A stretch of 64,000 nucleotides of DNA from Scenedesmus sp. ARA3 (taxonomy: Eukaryota > Chlorophyta > Chlorophyceae > Sphaeropleales > Scenedesmaceae). Under the pieces are notes generated by a model. That model saw only the letters and a list, made by a program, of their open reading frames with translations. It did not search any database and was not told where the DNA came from. The position numbers and the translations under genes were made by a program. Positions 24,403-35,559 of this stretch are shown one piece after another. Positions within the stretch are counted from its first letter, which is position 1, and the number at the start of each line of letters is the position of its first letter. The DNA is taken from assembly GCA_004335835.1 (NCBI GenBank), contig RWJK01001770.1:1-64000 (forward strand), written 5' to 3'.

Positions 24403-25967
24403 AGGCCGTGGGACGTGGACCGTGACGGCTTTGTGATGGGTGAGGGCGCTGGCGTGTTTGTGTTTGAGTCGCTGGAGCACGCGCAGAAGCGCGGCGCCAA
24501 CATCATCGCAGGTGGGCGCAGGGCCAGCAGTGCTGCCAGGCATGACGCATGGCGCAGCGCAGCCTGCCTTCGAGGCACTCCACAGCAGTGCCGTATGCAG
24601 CTGCAGCAGCAAAGTGCCCTCAGCAGGCAGATGGTGTCGCGCAAGCTGCAGCAACAGAGAGCCCTCAGCAGGCAGATGGAGTTGCGCAAGCTGCAAGCAG
24701 CCGCAGCAACAGCTGTGGCTGCAGTGGCCACGGCAGCATGGGATGGGATGCAGCTGGCATGTAACCGCAATCCTCACACTGCGTCCAACTGCACACCAAA
24801 GCTCAGCCCTGCCAGGCACTGTTTTTGCAGTGTCACACAACTGCTTAGACCTGATGCAATCACTCGGCTGATTGCATGCCGCGAAACCCCGCCGTGTGCC
24901 ATATGCATGCTGTTGAACGTATCCTCTTTGTGCTGCGCTATGCAGAGTACCTGGGTGGCGCTGTCACCTGCGATGCGCACCACATGACTGACCCTCGTGC
25001 TGATGGCCTGGGCGTGTCCACCTGCATCAACCTGGCGCTGAAGGACGCGGGCGTGGAGCGCGAGCAGATCAACTACATCAACGCACACGCCACCAGGTGG
25101 GGCTGCATGCAGCCGCCTGCTGTTCGCGCACCCCCTGTGCGGGGTTGTTTGAGTGCGTGTACGTGGCTCTGCAGAGGAAGGGCCAATCGGCTCAACTTCG
25201 GGGCTCTTGCAACCTGCGGTCTGCTTGTTATGTAACTGCCACTTTTCAAATGTATCCTGCACTGCAGCACGCTGGTGGGCGACATCGCTGAGGTCAGGCC
25301 GTCAAGAGGGTCTTCACTGTGTGTCACAACCTGCCCTGTACCTTAATGTTGTCGTGTTGTTATCCAAAAGACGAGTTTATCTGTGTACTGTGCCGCAGCA
25401 CGCTGGTTGGCGACATCGCTGAGGTCAAGGCCATCAAGAAGGTCTTCACCGACACCAGCAACATCAAGATGAACGCCACCAAGTCCATGATCGGGCACTG
25501 CCTGGGCGCGGCAGCCGGCATTGAGGCTGTTGCAGTGGTCAAGGCCATCACCAGCGGCTGGCTGCACCCCACGCTGAACCAGGACAACCTGGTGGAGGAA
25601 GTGGCAGGCATTGACACAGTGCCAGGGGAGAAGAAGCAGCACACGGTGCGTGCTGCGCTGTTTGATGGGGTTTGGGGTTGCTTATCAAGCAGCATATGTG
25701 TGGAAGTACTCGTGCGTGCGTGCATGCAAGTATGCTGGAGGTATGGCGCTGACCCTCGACACTCCTGCAGCTTCTGATGAAGGCGCAAGTGCTGCATTCA
25801 AACATGCACCTGCACAACGCTATTCCCGTTACTCTGCTCATGTGTGTGTATCATTCTGCAATCCGCTGCTTATCTTGTCCATGCTGCAGGTCACTGCCGC
25901 CATCTCCAACTCATTTGGCTTTGGTGGCCACAACTCTGCAGTTGTGTTTGCACCATTCAAGCCCTGA
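21896..25967 (+). CDS. 3-oxoacyl-[acyl-carrier-protein] synthase (KAS I/II, FabF type), plastid, 453 aa
   Basis: This enzyme condenses malonyl-ACP with acyl-ACP in plastid fatty-acid elongation. Nine exons read 21896-21959, 22092-22203, 22485-22586, 22948-23138, 23866-24175, 24405-24511, 24946-25096, 25399-25645 and 25890-25967; they total 1362 nt in frame. Exon 1 is a Ser/Arg-rich transit peptide. The thiolase-fold core starts at [10 protein letters not shown]. The catalytic triad is complete: Cys in [13 protein letters not shown], His in NAHATS and His in [20 protein letters not shown] near the end is also typical. Length fits plastid KAS minus a long leader. The KAS I versus KAS II choice was not resolved. 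Several introns carry partial duplicates of adjoining exons, described separately. Confidence 0.9.
23099..23440 (+). repeat. Three tandem copies of a KAS exon 3' end with its donor site
   Basis: The last 40 nt of the exon ending at 23138 ([14 protein letters not shown] plus GTAAG donor) recur inside the following intron at about 23270 and 23393. Both copies carry good GTGAG donors. The intervening TAGGCGTAG...GACAG sequence is repeated too. Confidence 0.8.
23710..23830 (+). pseudogene. Decoy copy of the KAS exon starting at 23866
   Basis: An acceptor-containing stretch and about 57 nt of exon ([16 protein letters not shown]) duplicate the true exon 105 bp upstream of it. The copy begins after CAG at 23760 and soon reaches an in-frame TGA, so inclusion would truncate the protein. 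Confidence 0.75.
24616..24695 (+). repeat. 45-bp tandem duplication in KAS intron
   Basis: A unit beginning GCCCTCAGCAGGCAGATGG occurs at 24616 and 24661, in the intron between exons 6 and 7. Confidence 0.7.
25264..25325 (+). pseudogene. Decoy copy of the KAS exon starting at 25399
   Basis: CAG plus ACGCTGGTGGGCGACATCGC and about 35 further bases duplicate the start of the real exon 132 bp downstream. The copy has lost one base (GTCAGGCC against GTCAAGGCC), so it is out of frame. Confidence 0.75.
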
Positions 25968-26503
25968 GCAGCAGCCCAGGCCGCACGGCCGGCAGGAAGG
26001 CAGGCTCGCATGCCTCAGCAGCAGCAGCAGCAGCAGCAGAGCACCAGCGGCGGCAGCACAGATCTGCTGTGCGTGGTGCAGCATCACAGCCGCGTTGCTG
26101 ATGGCAGCTGTGGTGCGGGGTGAGGGACAGCTGAAAGCAGCAGGCAGCCTGCTGCAGTGCTTTGTCAGCCAGCAGCGGCTGCTGCAGGCAGGGCTGCAGC
26201 GGGTCAGCGGCACTAGCCAGCCCGTTCCGGTGTGTTCAAGGGAGAAATTGTAGGCAACGCGCATCGAGCATGATGCACGTGCTAGTGTATTTTCATTCAT
26301 TGTTGGCGGGGTGTGGAGGGAGTGTTGCTGGCACACCTGGCAAGGCACGAATGGCCTTGCAGCAGGTGCTGCTGCGCAGAATATCGGCCGCCGCCCCTTG
26401 GTGTGCTTGGGCACATCATGTGAATGCTTGCGCGCACGAATGTGAATGCTTGTGTGACACATGTCACACATGACGGAGCAGCGTGGTTCGGTGTCATCAT
26501 ATG
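25968..26503. other. Convergent intergenic region
   Basis: This is 3' flank of the KAS gene (rightward) and of the copper transporter (leftward). It contains CAG-rich sequence and no supported gene. Confidence 0.4.
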
Positions 26504-26508
26504 TTACA
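26504..26508 (-). terminator. TGTAA poly(A) signal candidate (copper transporter)
   Basis: TGTAA on the minus strand lies about 270 bp past the copper transporter stop. Confidence 0.35.
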
Positions 26509-26775
26509 GTAACCAATGATCAAACAAAGTACGATTTGGGGCACGTGCAAGGTCACAAGAGCTGCGCCATGCCATGAAGAGTGCAGTGACTACTACGCAG
26601 CCTGTCGAGCAGCGCCATCATGCAAACCAACAAATGATGTGGTAGATCAAAAGGGCGGCACAATCCATCTCTGTTGCCTGCTTGTGAACAACATCAAGCC
26701 AGTGCAATTGCTTTGGCTACACAAAATACAAATACATTCTTTGCTGTGCATACGCACTCCACTGCCACAGCACTG

Positions 26776-27901
26776 CTATGACATGCCGACAGTTGTTTCG
26801 CAGCACGCATCCACGCGCGCCATCTCCAAGTGCCACGGCTTGTTGAAGAATAGGAAGTGGCCCAACCCCATGCCGGCCACTACTGACAGGAAGTACCCGA
26901 CATTGAACGACATCACAGCCAGCATCAGCATGTAGCCTGCAGGTCAGCAGCACAGCAGCAGCAGCAGCACACAGGGGTCAACTCATGGCCAGCACAGGCG
27001 CCACAGTGCCACGCCACGCTTGCCACTTGCTGCCGACAGCAGCGTTACCCACAGACTTAGAACAGCATGTAGCTATGCAACGTGCAGTTGCATTTTAAAA
27101 GCACGGGAAGTGCTAAACAATACTGCACATGACAGCTGTTAGCCAACATAGCTGTCTGCCGCATCTGCTGTGCAGGACACTACCACCTCGCAGCTGCTAA
27201 CAACACACAGCCAGCGTGTCCTCTGTCCAGCCCAACCTTGCAGCTGCGCACCTGTTGTAATGTTGGCTGTGTACAGCAAGCTGTTTTGGACCCGCAGCTG
27301 CAACAGACTCTTCTCTTTGAAGCGCTCCGAGCCAGCTACTGCCACATAGCCGTGCGGCGCTGTGTGCGTGTTACTTTTTGCAAATGACACGCGCCAGCTG
27401 GCGAGTGCCTCATGCAGGATAGCAAAGCCGACGAGCAGCAAGCAGCTGCCAAGGTAGGGCAGCAGGCTGGTGGGGTGCCATGAGTGGAACCTGCAGCACG
27501 TAGGTTTGACGCCGCAGCAAGGTCAGGAGTTGACTCACAGGAAGTAGCAAGGGGCTGCACAGCGCCAGAATGCAGCTGGTGTCAAATTCGATCAAGAGGA
27601 AGAGAACACACTGCTGTGTGCATGCGCTTCTATGTTCACTGCCTTGCTGCAGCACTGCTGCTGTTGCTGTTGCTCACCAAAGTATGGTGTCCACTGTCCA
27701 CATGAACCACATAGGCATCATCATCATGTTGTCGTGGCCCATGCTTGAGTGGTGGTGGCTGGCTTGATGGTGGTCGTGACTAGTTGGCTGGGGATGATGC
27801 TGTGTGTCAGCACTGCTGGTGCTGCTGCTGATGGATCGAACCAGAAGAAGCAGGGTTATGACGCTTGCAGCAATGATGCCGATGACAGACCGCTCATTCA
27901 T
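26776..27901 (-). CDS. CTR-family copper transporter, 207 aa
   Basis: CTR proteins form trimers that import Cu(I) across the plasma or endomembrane. Three exons read 27901-27678, 27490-27252 and 26936-26776 (TAG), in total 624 nt with agreeing phases. An N-terminal hydrophobic segment (IIAASVITLLLLV) is followed by a His-rich stretch (HHPQPTSHDHHQASHHHSS) and MGHDNMMMMPMWFMW, a Met cluster that fits Cu(I) capture. The first CTR membrane segment follows (WFHSWHPTSLLPYLGSC). The C-terminal pair of helices includes MLMLAVMSFNVGYFLSVVAG and the glycine-rich GMGLGHFLFF that packs the trimer. Two adjacent cysteines near the end (DACCE) could serve as a metal exit site. The extra N-terminal hydrophobic segment may be a signal peptide. 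Confidence 0.85.
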
Positions 27902-28136
27902 CTAGCAACCATGCACATTGGTGTCGAGTCGATTCAAAAACGAGGGTGAGAAGACGTGTCGAAATGGAGCACAGAGCAAGGGCGAAACTTGCACGGCAGC
28001 TTCGCAACTGCACAAATATGCGATCTCCAGGAGCAATAGCCACTGCAAGCAGTGCCTCGACAGCGCCAAAGCCTTGGGATGGCCACGAAGCAGAACCCTG
28101 GCTGGTGCCTGCCCAACTGCCTGACTGACAAAGTCC

Positions 28137-29039
28137 TCAATGCTGTGCCTGTGCTGCTGTACCCTGCTGACGCTGCAGTGCGTGATTAAGAGCATCTTCC
28201 AGTTGAAGCTTGGCCCTGGCGTTCAAGTCACAGGAGCAGACACATGCAGACGTGATGAGATTGGTATCTGCCTGGTGACGAGGGTCACAGATGGAGCACG
28301 ACCATGCAGACTGTACAGAAGGCGCAACATGTGAAGCATCTCCAAGCTGGGTTTGGCAACGCCGGGGCCGCTGTACAGCATCTGCACACTGGAAAATTCC
28401 AAGTCATTCTCACATTGTGAACTGGTGCGACAAAACCCTGAGCTGGGTTTCTGTGCAGGTGCTGTCCATGCAGCATGCTGGCTCACCTCCAGCCGGTGTG
28501 TGCAGTGAACTTGGATGTGTCAGCAGTGATACCCTGGCACGCCTCGTCACTAGGCAGCTCCTCGTTGGCCTGCAGCATGCACAGCATAGACCAGCACGAC
28601 GGCAGCATTACATACGTGACATTCAAGTTTTTAGCGCGTGTTGAGGCATAATCCACCAAATTGCTACCACAGCACACCAGCGTGAGACCATAATTGCGCT
28701 TGGCAAGATGCACAGCAAGTAGCTGTCCTGCAAGCTCCTGCCAGCCAGTCCCTACCTGAGGTCCACCGCCAAACAGCTTGTGGCAGGCTTTCCATACATC
28801 ACGCTGACTGTATGCACGCCCACTTCCCACAATATACACAGTGGGAGGGTTTCTGGCTGCCCCCAATGCCGCTACAAAAGCAGCCGCCAGGTCAGAGGCG
28901 TGCAAGTACTCTTGCTTCCAGCAGGGCAAACCAGCTGCAGGCCCCGCGCCAGCAGTAGCAGCTGCAGCATCAATGCTGCTTCTGCCAGCGGCAGCTTCAG
29001 CAGAGTCTGGCGGTACTGGCAGCTGAGCTTCATTGGGCC

Positions 29040-29075
<36 letters not shown>

Positions 29076-29399
29076 GCAAATGATGTAGCTGCAGATCCTT
29101 CAAACCGCTTGCAGCGCTTGCAGCTGACCCCGCTGCTGCGGCAGCCGCCAGGCATTTGGAGACAGCGTCACTACCGCCGCTTGCTGTGCCTGTGCAGCAA
29201 CAGGAGCAAGGTAGCAAGGCGCACGTAAATTCGAAGACAACATTGGCACCCGCGCAGCAGCGGTATCAATCAACCACAGCGCACGGGCCATCATTGCATG
29301 AATGTGAGCGTCACCCGCACACTGAATTGCCAGTAACAGCAGCTGTTGTGCAGTACTGCTGTGATGTGGCAAGCGTCATGCAGCTGTCTTGTTACCTTA

Positions 29400-29440
<41 letters not shown>

Positions 29441-30798
29441 GCTGCTGGTGCATTCCACACACCTAGTCCAGCGCTGGAGGGAGCTCCAAAGACAAAGCCA
29501 TGCCGCAGTATGGCGGCAGACAAGCTAGGTGTTGCAGCTGCATATGCCTGCACAGCCGCCTCAACAAGCTGCGCTGTATGGCCCTGCATGCTGGCCGGCT
29601 TGCAGCATGTGCTGTCTTCCGACACGGGTGTGTTGGAGTGCTGGCCATATACTGCAAGCGAGCTGGATACAAGCAGCTGCAGCAAATGTGGAAAAAGCGC
29701 AAGAGGAAGGGGGAAACAGAGAGATAGCATAGGTGTCACTTAACTCGTGAGGAGCAGAAGAATGTGGTTGCTGAGTGATGCATTGTGTTAGAGCTGAGCG
29801 TTGGTGCCCATGGACGGACGCTACAAGAGGGTCCTTTTCAGCAGCTGCAATTGCACTGCTATTGCTGCTGCTGTTGATGCTGCTAGTGCAGCTGACAGTA
29901 AGAATGCTTGATGTCCAGTGTGCACGAGCACAACTGCAGTTCTCGCGCAGCAGCACAGCCTGCGCTCTTGCGCTGATGCTGAGCGGTGCTGTCAGCTGCG
30001 TAGGGCCCGGCAAATCCATGCGCACCTTGCTGACAGTGCTGTTGCCAATAGCAGACAGCAGGCTCAGCACACGGCTGCTGGTACTGTCCAGGAATGCAAG
30101 CTTAGGCTCTGACTCGCCTACGGCAGCATATGCAGGGAAGTGTACAGAAGGGAGCAGTTGTGAGAGGCATGACAGGCAAGCAGGTTGCTTATTGTTTCCA
30201 ACACCTCATGGTGTATCCTGGAACACAATATGGCTGAAGTGCTGCAGCAAAAGCCTTGAAAGGGATGCTGCAGCTGCAGTACATACAGGTCTTCACGTGT
30301 GTTGCTTGCAGGAACGCCAAACGTATGAGCGGGCTCACCTGCTGCACTTCCTGCAAGCAGCACAACTGCATCCGGCTGTCCACTGTCCAGCACATCTGCC
30401 AATCGCTGTGTGTTTTGCATATCGCACGACGCAAACTGCAAGCGGCCTGCAACACTGCTGCTGCCGGTGCTGCTGCTGCTGGTGCTGGTGCTGCTGCTCT
30501 GCAGAGAGCTGTACAGCTTGTCAGTGCTGACGCCGCTAGATGCATAATCCAGCAGTGTTACTGCATGGCCTTCCTCCAGTAATGCAGTAGCCAGCAGTAC
30601 AGCTACAGGCCCTGCTCCAGAACTGATGAGCAGGCTCTGCTTGCCTGGCATGGGTAACAGCCGAGCAATGCTGCTGTCTCTGCTGCTGCCGCCACGATGT
30701 ACAGCGTGCACCGTGCCGGCTCCGAAGTGCACGTTGTAGACGACAAAGCTGCTCAGCAGCCCAAAGAACAGGATGTTCCAGAACTCCTGCTGCAACAT
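28137..30798 (-). CDS. Atypical NAD-epimerase/dehydratase-like protein, membrane-anchored
   Basis: Exons 30798-30339, 30117-30026, 29676-29463 and 29189-28756 join in phase (400 codons). At least one more exon (from 28381) and a C-terminal tail ending at TGA 28137-28139 (RAKLQLEDALNHAL) follow, but their junctions are not settled. After a single N-terminal membrane segment (FWNILFFGLLSSFVVYNV) comes an extended-SDR fold: LLISSGAGPVAVLLATALLE, VTLLDYASSG, DAVVLLAGSA, LLVSSSLAVYGQ, AILRHGFVFGAP and HASDLAAAFVAAL. This resembles UDP-sugar epimerases. Two hallmarks are altered: the GxxGxxG nucleotide loop reads SGAGPVA, and no YxxxK is found where GHTAQLVE occurs. It may therefore be non-catalytic or have a changed activity. 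A Gln run and Ala/Ser-rich inserts interrupt the fold. Confidence 0.6.
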
Positions 30799-31479
30799 GG
30801 CTGCTGTTGTCGACCTCTGTTGCAAGGCAAGCGGGGCTGGACTGCCACAGGTCAAGCTGCACTGCGCTGGATGCACAGCAGCAGCAATGCTTGCCCCATA
30901 TTGCTCTCAGGCCTAAGGGCCAACCCGAGTGTCAGCATCAGCCAGTAACGCTGGTAGTCTATCTCAACATTGGCTTGGTGTGCCAATTGGCTGCAAGCCT
31001 ATGAGCATGGACGTTGCTGTTGTTTGTAATGCCATGCACTGCCTTATCAAACCGTCAGCGTTTCGCACGATCGTCAGACTACATATAGTCGGTTGCATTC
31101 ATGTGCTTCGTTTGATGGAACTTCTGGAGCAATCGAAACACAACGGCCCCACCGAGACCCACGACTGCACCCTGATGCACTCTGAACACAGCGTTTGGAA
31201 CACCAAAACGGCACAGCGCAGTCACAACTTTGTTGATAAATTCTGATAACATTGAGGATTTCAAAACTACTGTAATTTCACGCGACGGAAAGCTGTAAGG
31301 TACTGCTGACGAACAGTACTGCTGCTCAACACCTGTCTGCCGCCAAAGACCCTCCAGCTCCCGCATTTGATTCAGCTTCTGCAATTGATTCAGTTCTCTC
31401 CTGCTTCTTGAGCTTGGCCGGCTGTCAGGGTGCACCTGCCAACATCAGCATACCTTGACTGGTGCAACGTGCAGAGCCA
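30799..31479. other. Intergenic, with a weak minus-strand open frame
   Basis: An open frame of about 118 codons (31435-31079, minus) lacks an ATG at its start. It could be an exon after a CAG acceptor, with a hydrophobic segment (AVVGLGGAVVFRLL). I found no partner exon and do not call a gene. The region should hold the promoter of the epimerase-like gene. Confidence 0.3.
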
Positions 31480-33412
31480 GCATGGACCTGTATCATTACT
31501 ATAGCTGCCTAGCGGCCAGAGAAGTGCTGGTGCCATGTATGCCCCTAGGACAGAAGTTACAGCTGATGCCAGCAAAGGGCAGCACCGTGCGAGAGGTGGA
31601 GCAGTGGCGGCAGCACTTGGATGGCGCACAGGCGTCCTGCAAGCTGAACAGACCGTGAGTGCTGGCAGCACACATGCCATACACGCCTTGCCGTTAACAG
31701 AAGTGACCTTGTCACATCACTACTGGCTGGTACGCAAGATGTTGTCATTCTCAGCGACATTTATCACCCAACATTGCTGCTCAGCAAACCCTGGAATGTA
31801 CGCTCAGCCTGGTGTTATGTCTTTGACCAAGCCAGCACACTGCACTAGCATCCAGCCCCTGCTGACGCTTCAAGGTAGTGTCCTGCACCAATACTCTACC
31901 GTACTGGCAACCATGCATTTGCTGCTGTAGATTGTCGCCTGGTGGTCAGCCCAGCCCTCGCGTGCACAGCAGGTGCATGTCAGCGGAGCCAGCTGCACAG
32001 CCCTCCTGTGGCATATGCTGCGGTGAGTAACTGCAACAGAACAGCAGCACACCTGATGTCAGCGAGTCAGTAGACATATTACAGCTGCTTTCAGCAGTCC
32101 TTGCATGCCAGCTGTGCAGGACTATACACCACACTCAGCAACTGCGCACAGGGAGCAGCCACGCAGTGCAGCTGTACGCGGCTACAGTAACGTGCTTGTC
32201 AGCGCAGCCAGTTGTATACGAGTCAGCTTCAAGCAGGCGCCCCTCACAAATGCCCCTCACCCATGCACCTGCATCCGCTTGCACAGGTGTGCGGCCCTGC
32301 TCCCCCTCGCACGTACACCGCATGCTGCGGGGCAGGGACAGCCCTGTGCGCAGCGCCCTGCAGGACTGCTGGATGGATGCTGCCAGGTGAGGCTCAGCTG
32401 CTGGGCCAGCTCATAGCCAGCCAGCCAGCCAGCCCGCCAGCCAGCTAGCCAGCTTCAGCAGCAGTGCCATGTGCAGCACAAAGGGGTGTTTAAACCAGCA
32501 GTTGGGCTGCCCAGCTGGACTTTCTGCTGGGTGTCACCCAGGGGTGCACGGCACGTGCCCAGCAGCTATCGCTACACCAGCGTGGACAAGCCCCACATGA
32601 AAGAAGGTGTCAGGCAGCAGCTTCAGGCTGGGCGCTAGTGGCTGGCCTGTTGAGGCTGGACAATGACAGCTCACAACATGCTGCACGCGTTGTCAACAGC
32701 TTGCTAGGCAGGTGCACTGCAGGCAGGGATGACAGCTGCTGGCACCACCATGTCTGCCCCGCTGCCCTGTTGCAGGCAAGTCAAGCAGGATGCAGCTGAA
32801 GCAGCAGTGCGGCCCAAGGCAGCCAGCCCAAGCCGCTTGGATCAGGATACGCTGCTGGCAACATTATGGGTGAGGGAGCAGCAGTGATGCAGCCACGTGG
32901 GCGCTGGGCCTGCGGTGCCACACAGACTTGACCTCTGGCCTCTGGGCATATGCTTATGTCTGTAAGTAGAGAGGGACTGGCAGGATGTGAATCGCCAGCG
33001 TGCTAGAAAAAAGGAACACAGTATGCACAGAGTTGCCTGTTGCGCACCGCAGCTGAGCGCCTTGGAGAAGTGGTCTGAGCAGTTCGCTGCCAATGCTGCC
33101 CCTGCGCGCAGGCGCTTAACCAAGCAGCAGAGCGGTTGCGCACCAAGCTGGCGCATGCAGCACCCTCACATGGGGCCACAGCAACCGCAACAGCAGATCC
33201 AACACATGTGTCACAGCGGGCAGCTGCCTCGCGCGTACGCAGCAGCAGCACTGGCAGCCACAGGCACAGAAGCAGTCAGCAGCTGCAGCATCCTCGTGCA
33301 TCTGTACGCACCCCCAGCCCAGGCCGGCGCCACTGGATACCTTGAGAAGGTGTACAAGCATGGGGTTGGATCTGGGCTGAAGATGATGTATTTAAGTAGC
33401 AGTGTTATTTGA
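31480..33412 (+). CDS. Tentative multi-exon gene of unknown function
   Basis: Several plus-strand segments look exon-like and have splice consensus. They are 31480-31654 (MDLYHYYSCLAAREVLVPCM..., donor GTGAGT), a segment from 31701 (SDLVTSLLAGTQDVVILSDI...), 32288-32387 (VRPCSPSHVHRMLRGRDSPV..., donor GTGAGG), 32777-32866 (QVKQDAAEAAVRPKAASPS..., donor GTGAGG) and a segment from about 33052 (LSALEKWSEQFAANAAPARR). Phases agree between 31654 and 31701, between 32387 and 32777, and between 32866 and 33052. The link across 31850-32287 is unresolved. No family is recognised. It could also be two genes or partly spurious. Confidence 0.3.
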
Positions 33413-33731
33413 TACGAAACTTTGGATGTATCAGATTCGCAGCCCATGTGGGCCAGGATGGGTCAACTGCCAGGGTTTATGTGTCTGGCAAGGTGCTTTC
33501 TTACCTTGACCAAAACTTGTTAAGCCCGGGAGCAGTCACGAGAATACAACGGTTGGTCAATCAGTATATGCATCACATAAACGTGTTGTTTTGCAATCTG
33601 TAGTTGGAGTGTCGTTGGGGAGTCCATCAACCAGAAATCAGCTCTGTGGTACCAGACCAGTACAGCCACTGGATCAAGCGACTCTGGCAGTTTCTCGAGT
33701 TTTCATAGAACGATTTCGCAAACCTTGCACA

Positions 33732-35559
33732 ATGTCCGTGCTCCTGTCTCACAAGAGGGTAGTGATCAGCACCAGGAAAACTTACTCGTGCAGCAGCACG
33801 GTAGCGACCAAGCCAAGCACTCGTGCCAGCCGCACACTGGCACCAAAGTTTCAATGCTCTTCTGAAGACGCCGGGCTAACCGATCGGAGGCAGCTGCTGG
33901 TTGGCATTGGTGCCTCACTGCTGCTGCAGCAGGCAGCGTCACCAGGTGACCATGCACTACTATCAGTGAGTGTGATGGTGGACTGAAGCACCCTGTAGCT
34001 TAAGGTAAATATTTGTTCTCACGCACAGCAAGTCATCATCTCACGGAGATCAGCTGTTCGCAGCCTGCACACCAGCAACAGTCACAGTGCGCTGAGTCAC
34101 CCCAGCAACTAGTCTGCGCAATCACATGTCTTCTGCGTAAACTGCTGTCACACCAGGCACTGTCCAAGCTGCTGAAGGCATTCAGATCCTGGATGATAAG
34201 GAGGGCTTTGGGCAGCACGCGGTGCAGCAAGGCGACTTGGTGCTTGTGCACTACACAGGTAGCCACCTTGCCTATAGGCAAGCAGATAACACCTGCTGTG
34301 TTGCAGCCAGCCCATTGACGTACATCGAGTACTACAGCAAATGGAAGTAACCTGGTCCTGCTGTGCTGCAGCCGCTGTCATTGGCTCTTAAGCAGCTGCT
34401 CAGCAGTGGGAGAGTACAGATTGACACAGGCTCATGCATGCTGCTGCAGGCGTAGTCGAGGAGACTGGTGAAGTGTTCGACTCCACACGGGGCGGCCTGG
34501 TGAGCAAGCACAGCAGCATGATGCAAACAATGGCATGCCAAGCCGTGCACTGCATGGTTGCGGCAATACCTGCTGGCACCACTGCCTGTCTATGTCTGCA
34601 GTGCTGTTGATGAAAAACACATAATGCTTGGGCGGCCGTGTTGATCATGGCTGAACCATTGAACAGTAGCAAAGCAATGCACAGCGCACCAGCCTGGCGC
34701 CTGGTCAGCTCATGGCTCATGCTGGCTGTCCCATTGCTGCCTCATGCCTCTTGCACTTGCACCGCTGCCTCTCCCCTTCCCCCGCCAGAAATACCGCGAT
34801 GGCGGCCGCGGCGTGTTCCGGCCCCTGGCCTTCCGCCTGTCAGGCTTCCCGCAGCCTGGCGTGTGTGAGGGCCTGCAGCAGGCGCTGCTTGGCATGAAGA
34901 TTGGCGGGCAGCGCAGCGTGCTGGTGCCTCCGCAGCTGGGATTTGGCAGCGCTGCGGTGCTGGCTCCGTATGCAGGCGTGCCTGCTAACAGCATGCTGCG
35001 ATATGACGTTGAGCTGGTGCGGGTGTCTGCGAAGGGCCCAGACGCAATGATGAAGGTGAGAACGCAAACCGACGCCGCCGGCGTTGGATTGCAATTGGCA
35101 GTTGCATGTTTTGTTTGCGCTTGTTGAGCCATGAACCGCAGTTTCAAGTGTAATCGCATCAAGGCAGGTGCCAGTCCTCGACAGCTAGGCAGCAGCACAG
35201 GGCAGTCGAGCTGGTGCGGCTTGGTGATAGCCTGACGCATGTGCCGCATGCAGATGTTGCAGCAGCGCTGCGCAGCAGATAAACATCACCCTGTGGTGGT
35301 AGTGCATGTGCATTTACTCTATAATATGTCTTATTACATGGCAGCGTCAGCTACCAGCAAAATTGCCTGCAATAGCCGTTGCTGTCATTGGCATTGTGGC
35401 ACCAACTTTCCTCCTGTATTGTTCAACCAGCTACTTGACCGCTGTTTGCTCTGCTGAACCTCCTGCATGTGTGTGCAGGGCATCAGTCAGTGCAGTGCAG
35501 GCGGAGCGAGCGCTTCTGCTGAGAACTGTGCAGCTGTGGAGCCTGCAGAGTTTTTCTGA
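33732..35559 (+). CDS. FKBP-type peptidyl-prolyl isomerase, thylakoid lumen, 237 aa
   Basis: FKBPs catalyse cis-trans isomerisation at proline and assist folding or assembly. Exons read 33732-33945, 34157-34258, 34450-34499, 34789-35055 and 35479-35559 (TGA); they total 714 nt in frame. The first 45 or so residues are Ser/Thr/Arg-rich with few acids, as in a plastid transit peptide. Then DRRQLLVGIGASLLLQQ has a twin-arginine followed by a hydrophobic core, the signal for Tat import into the thylakoid lumen. The FKBP domain shows GDLVLVHYTG, VFDSTRGG, GLQQALLGMKIGGQRSVLVP, PQLGFG and the final strand MLRYDVELVRVS. The usual GYGxxxxxxIPP is replaced by GFGSAAVLAPYAGVPANS. The small last exon adds a Ser/Ala-rich tail. 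The closest class is plant lumenal FKBP16-20; the subtype is not resolved. Confidence 0.85.

Noticed and set aside
29775..30530. 251-codon plus-strand open frame
   Set aside because: It covers two exons of the epimerase-like gene on the opposite strand and has no recognisable content.
32412..32455. (AGCC)n simple repeat
   Set aside because: An ordinary microsatellite in a presumed intron, not worth a separate finding.
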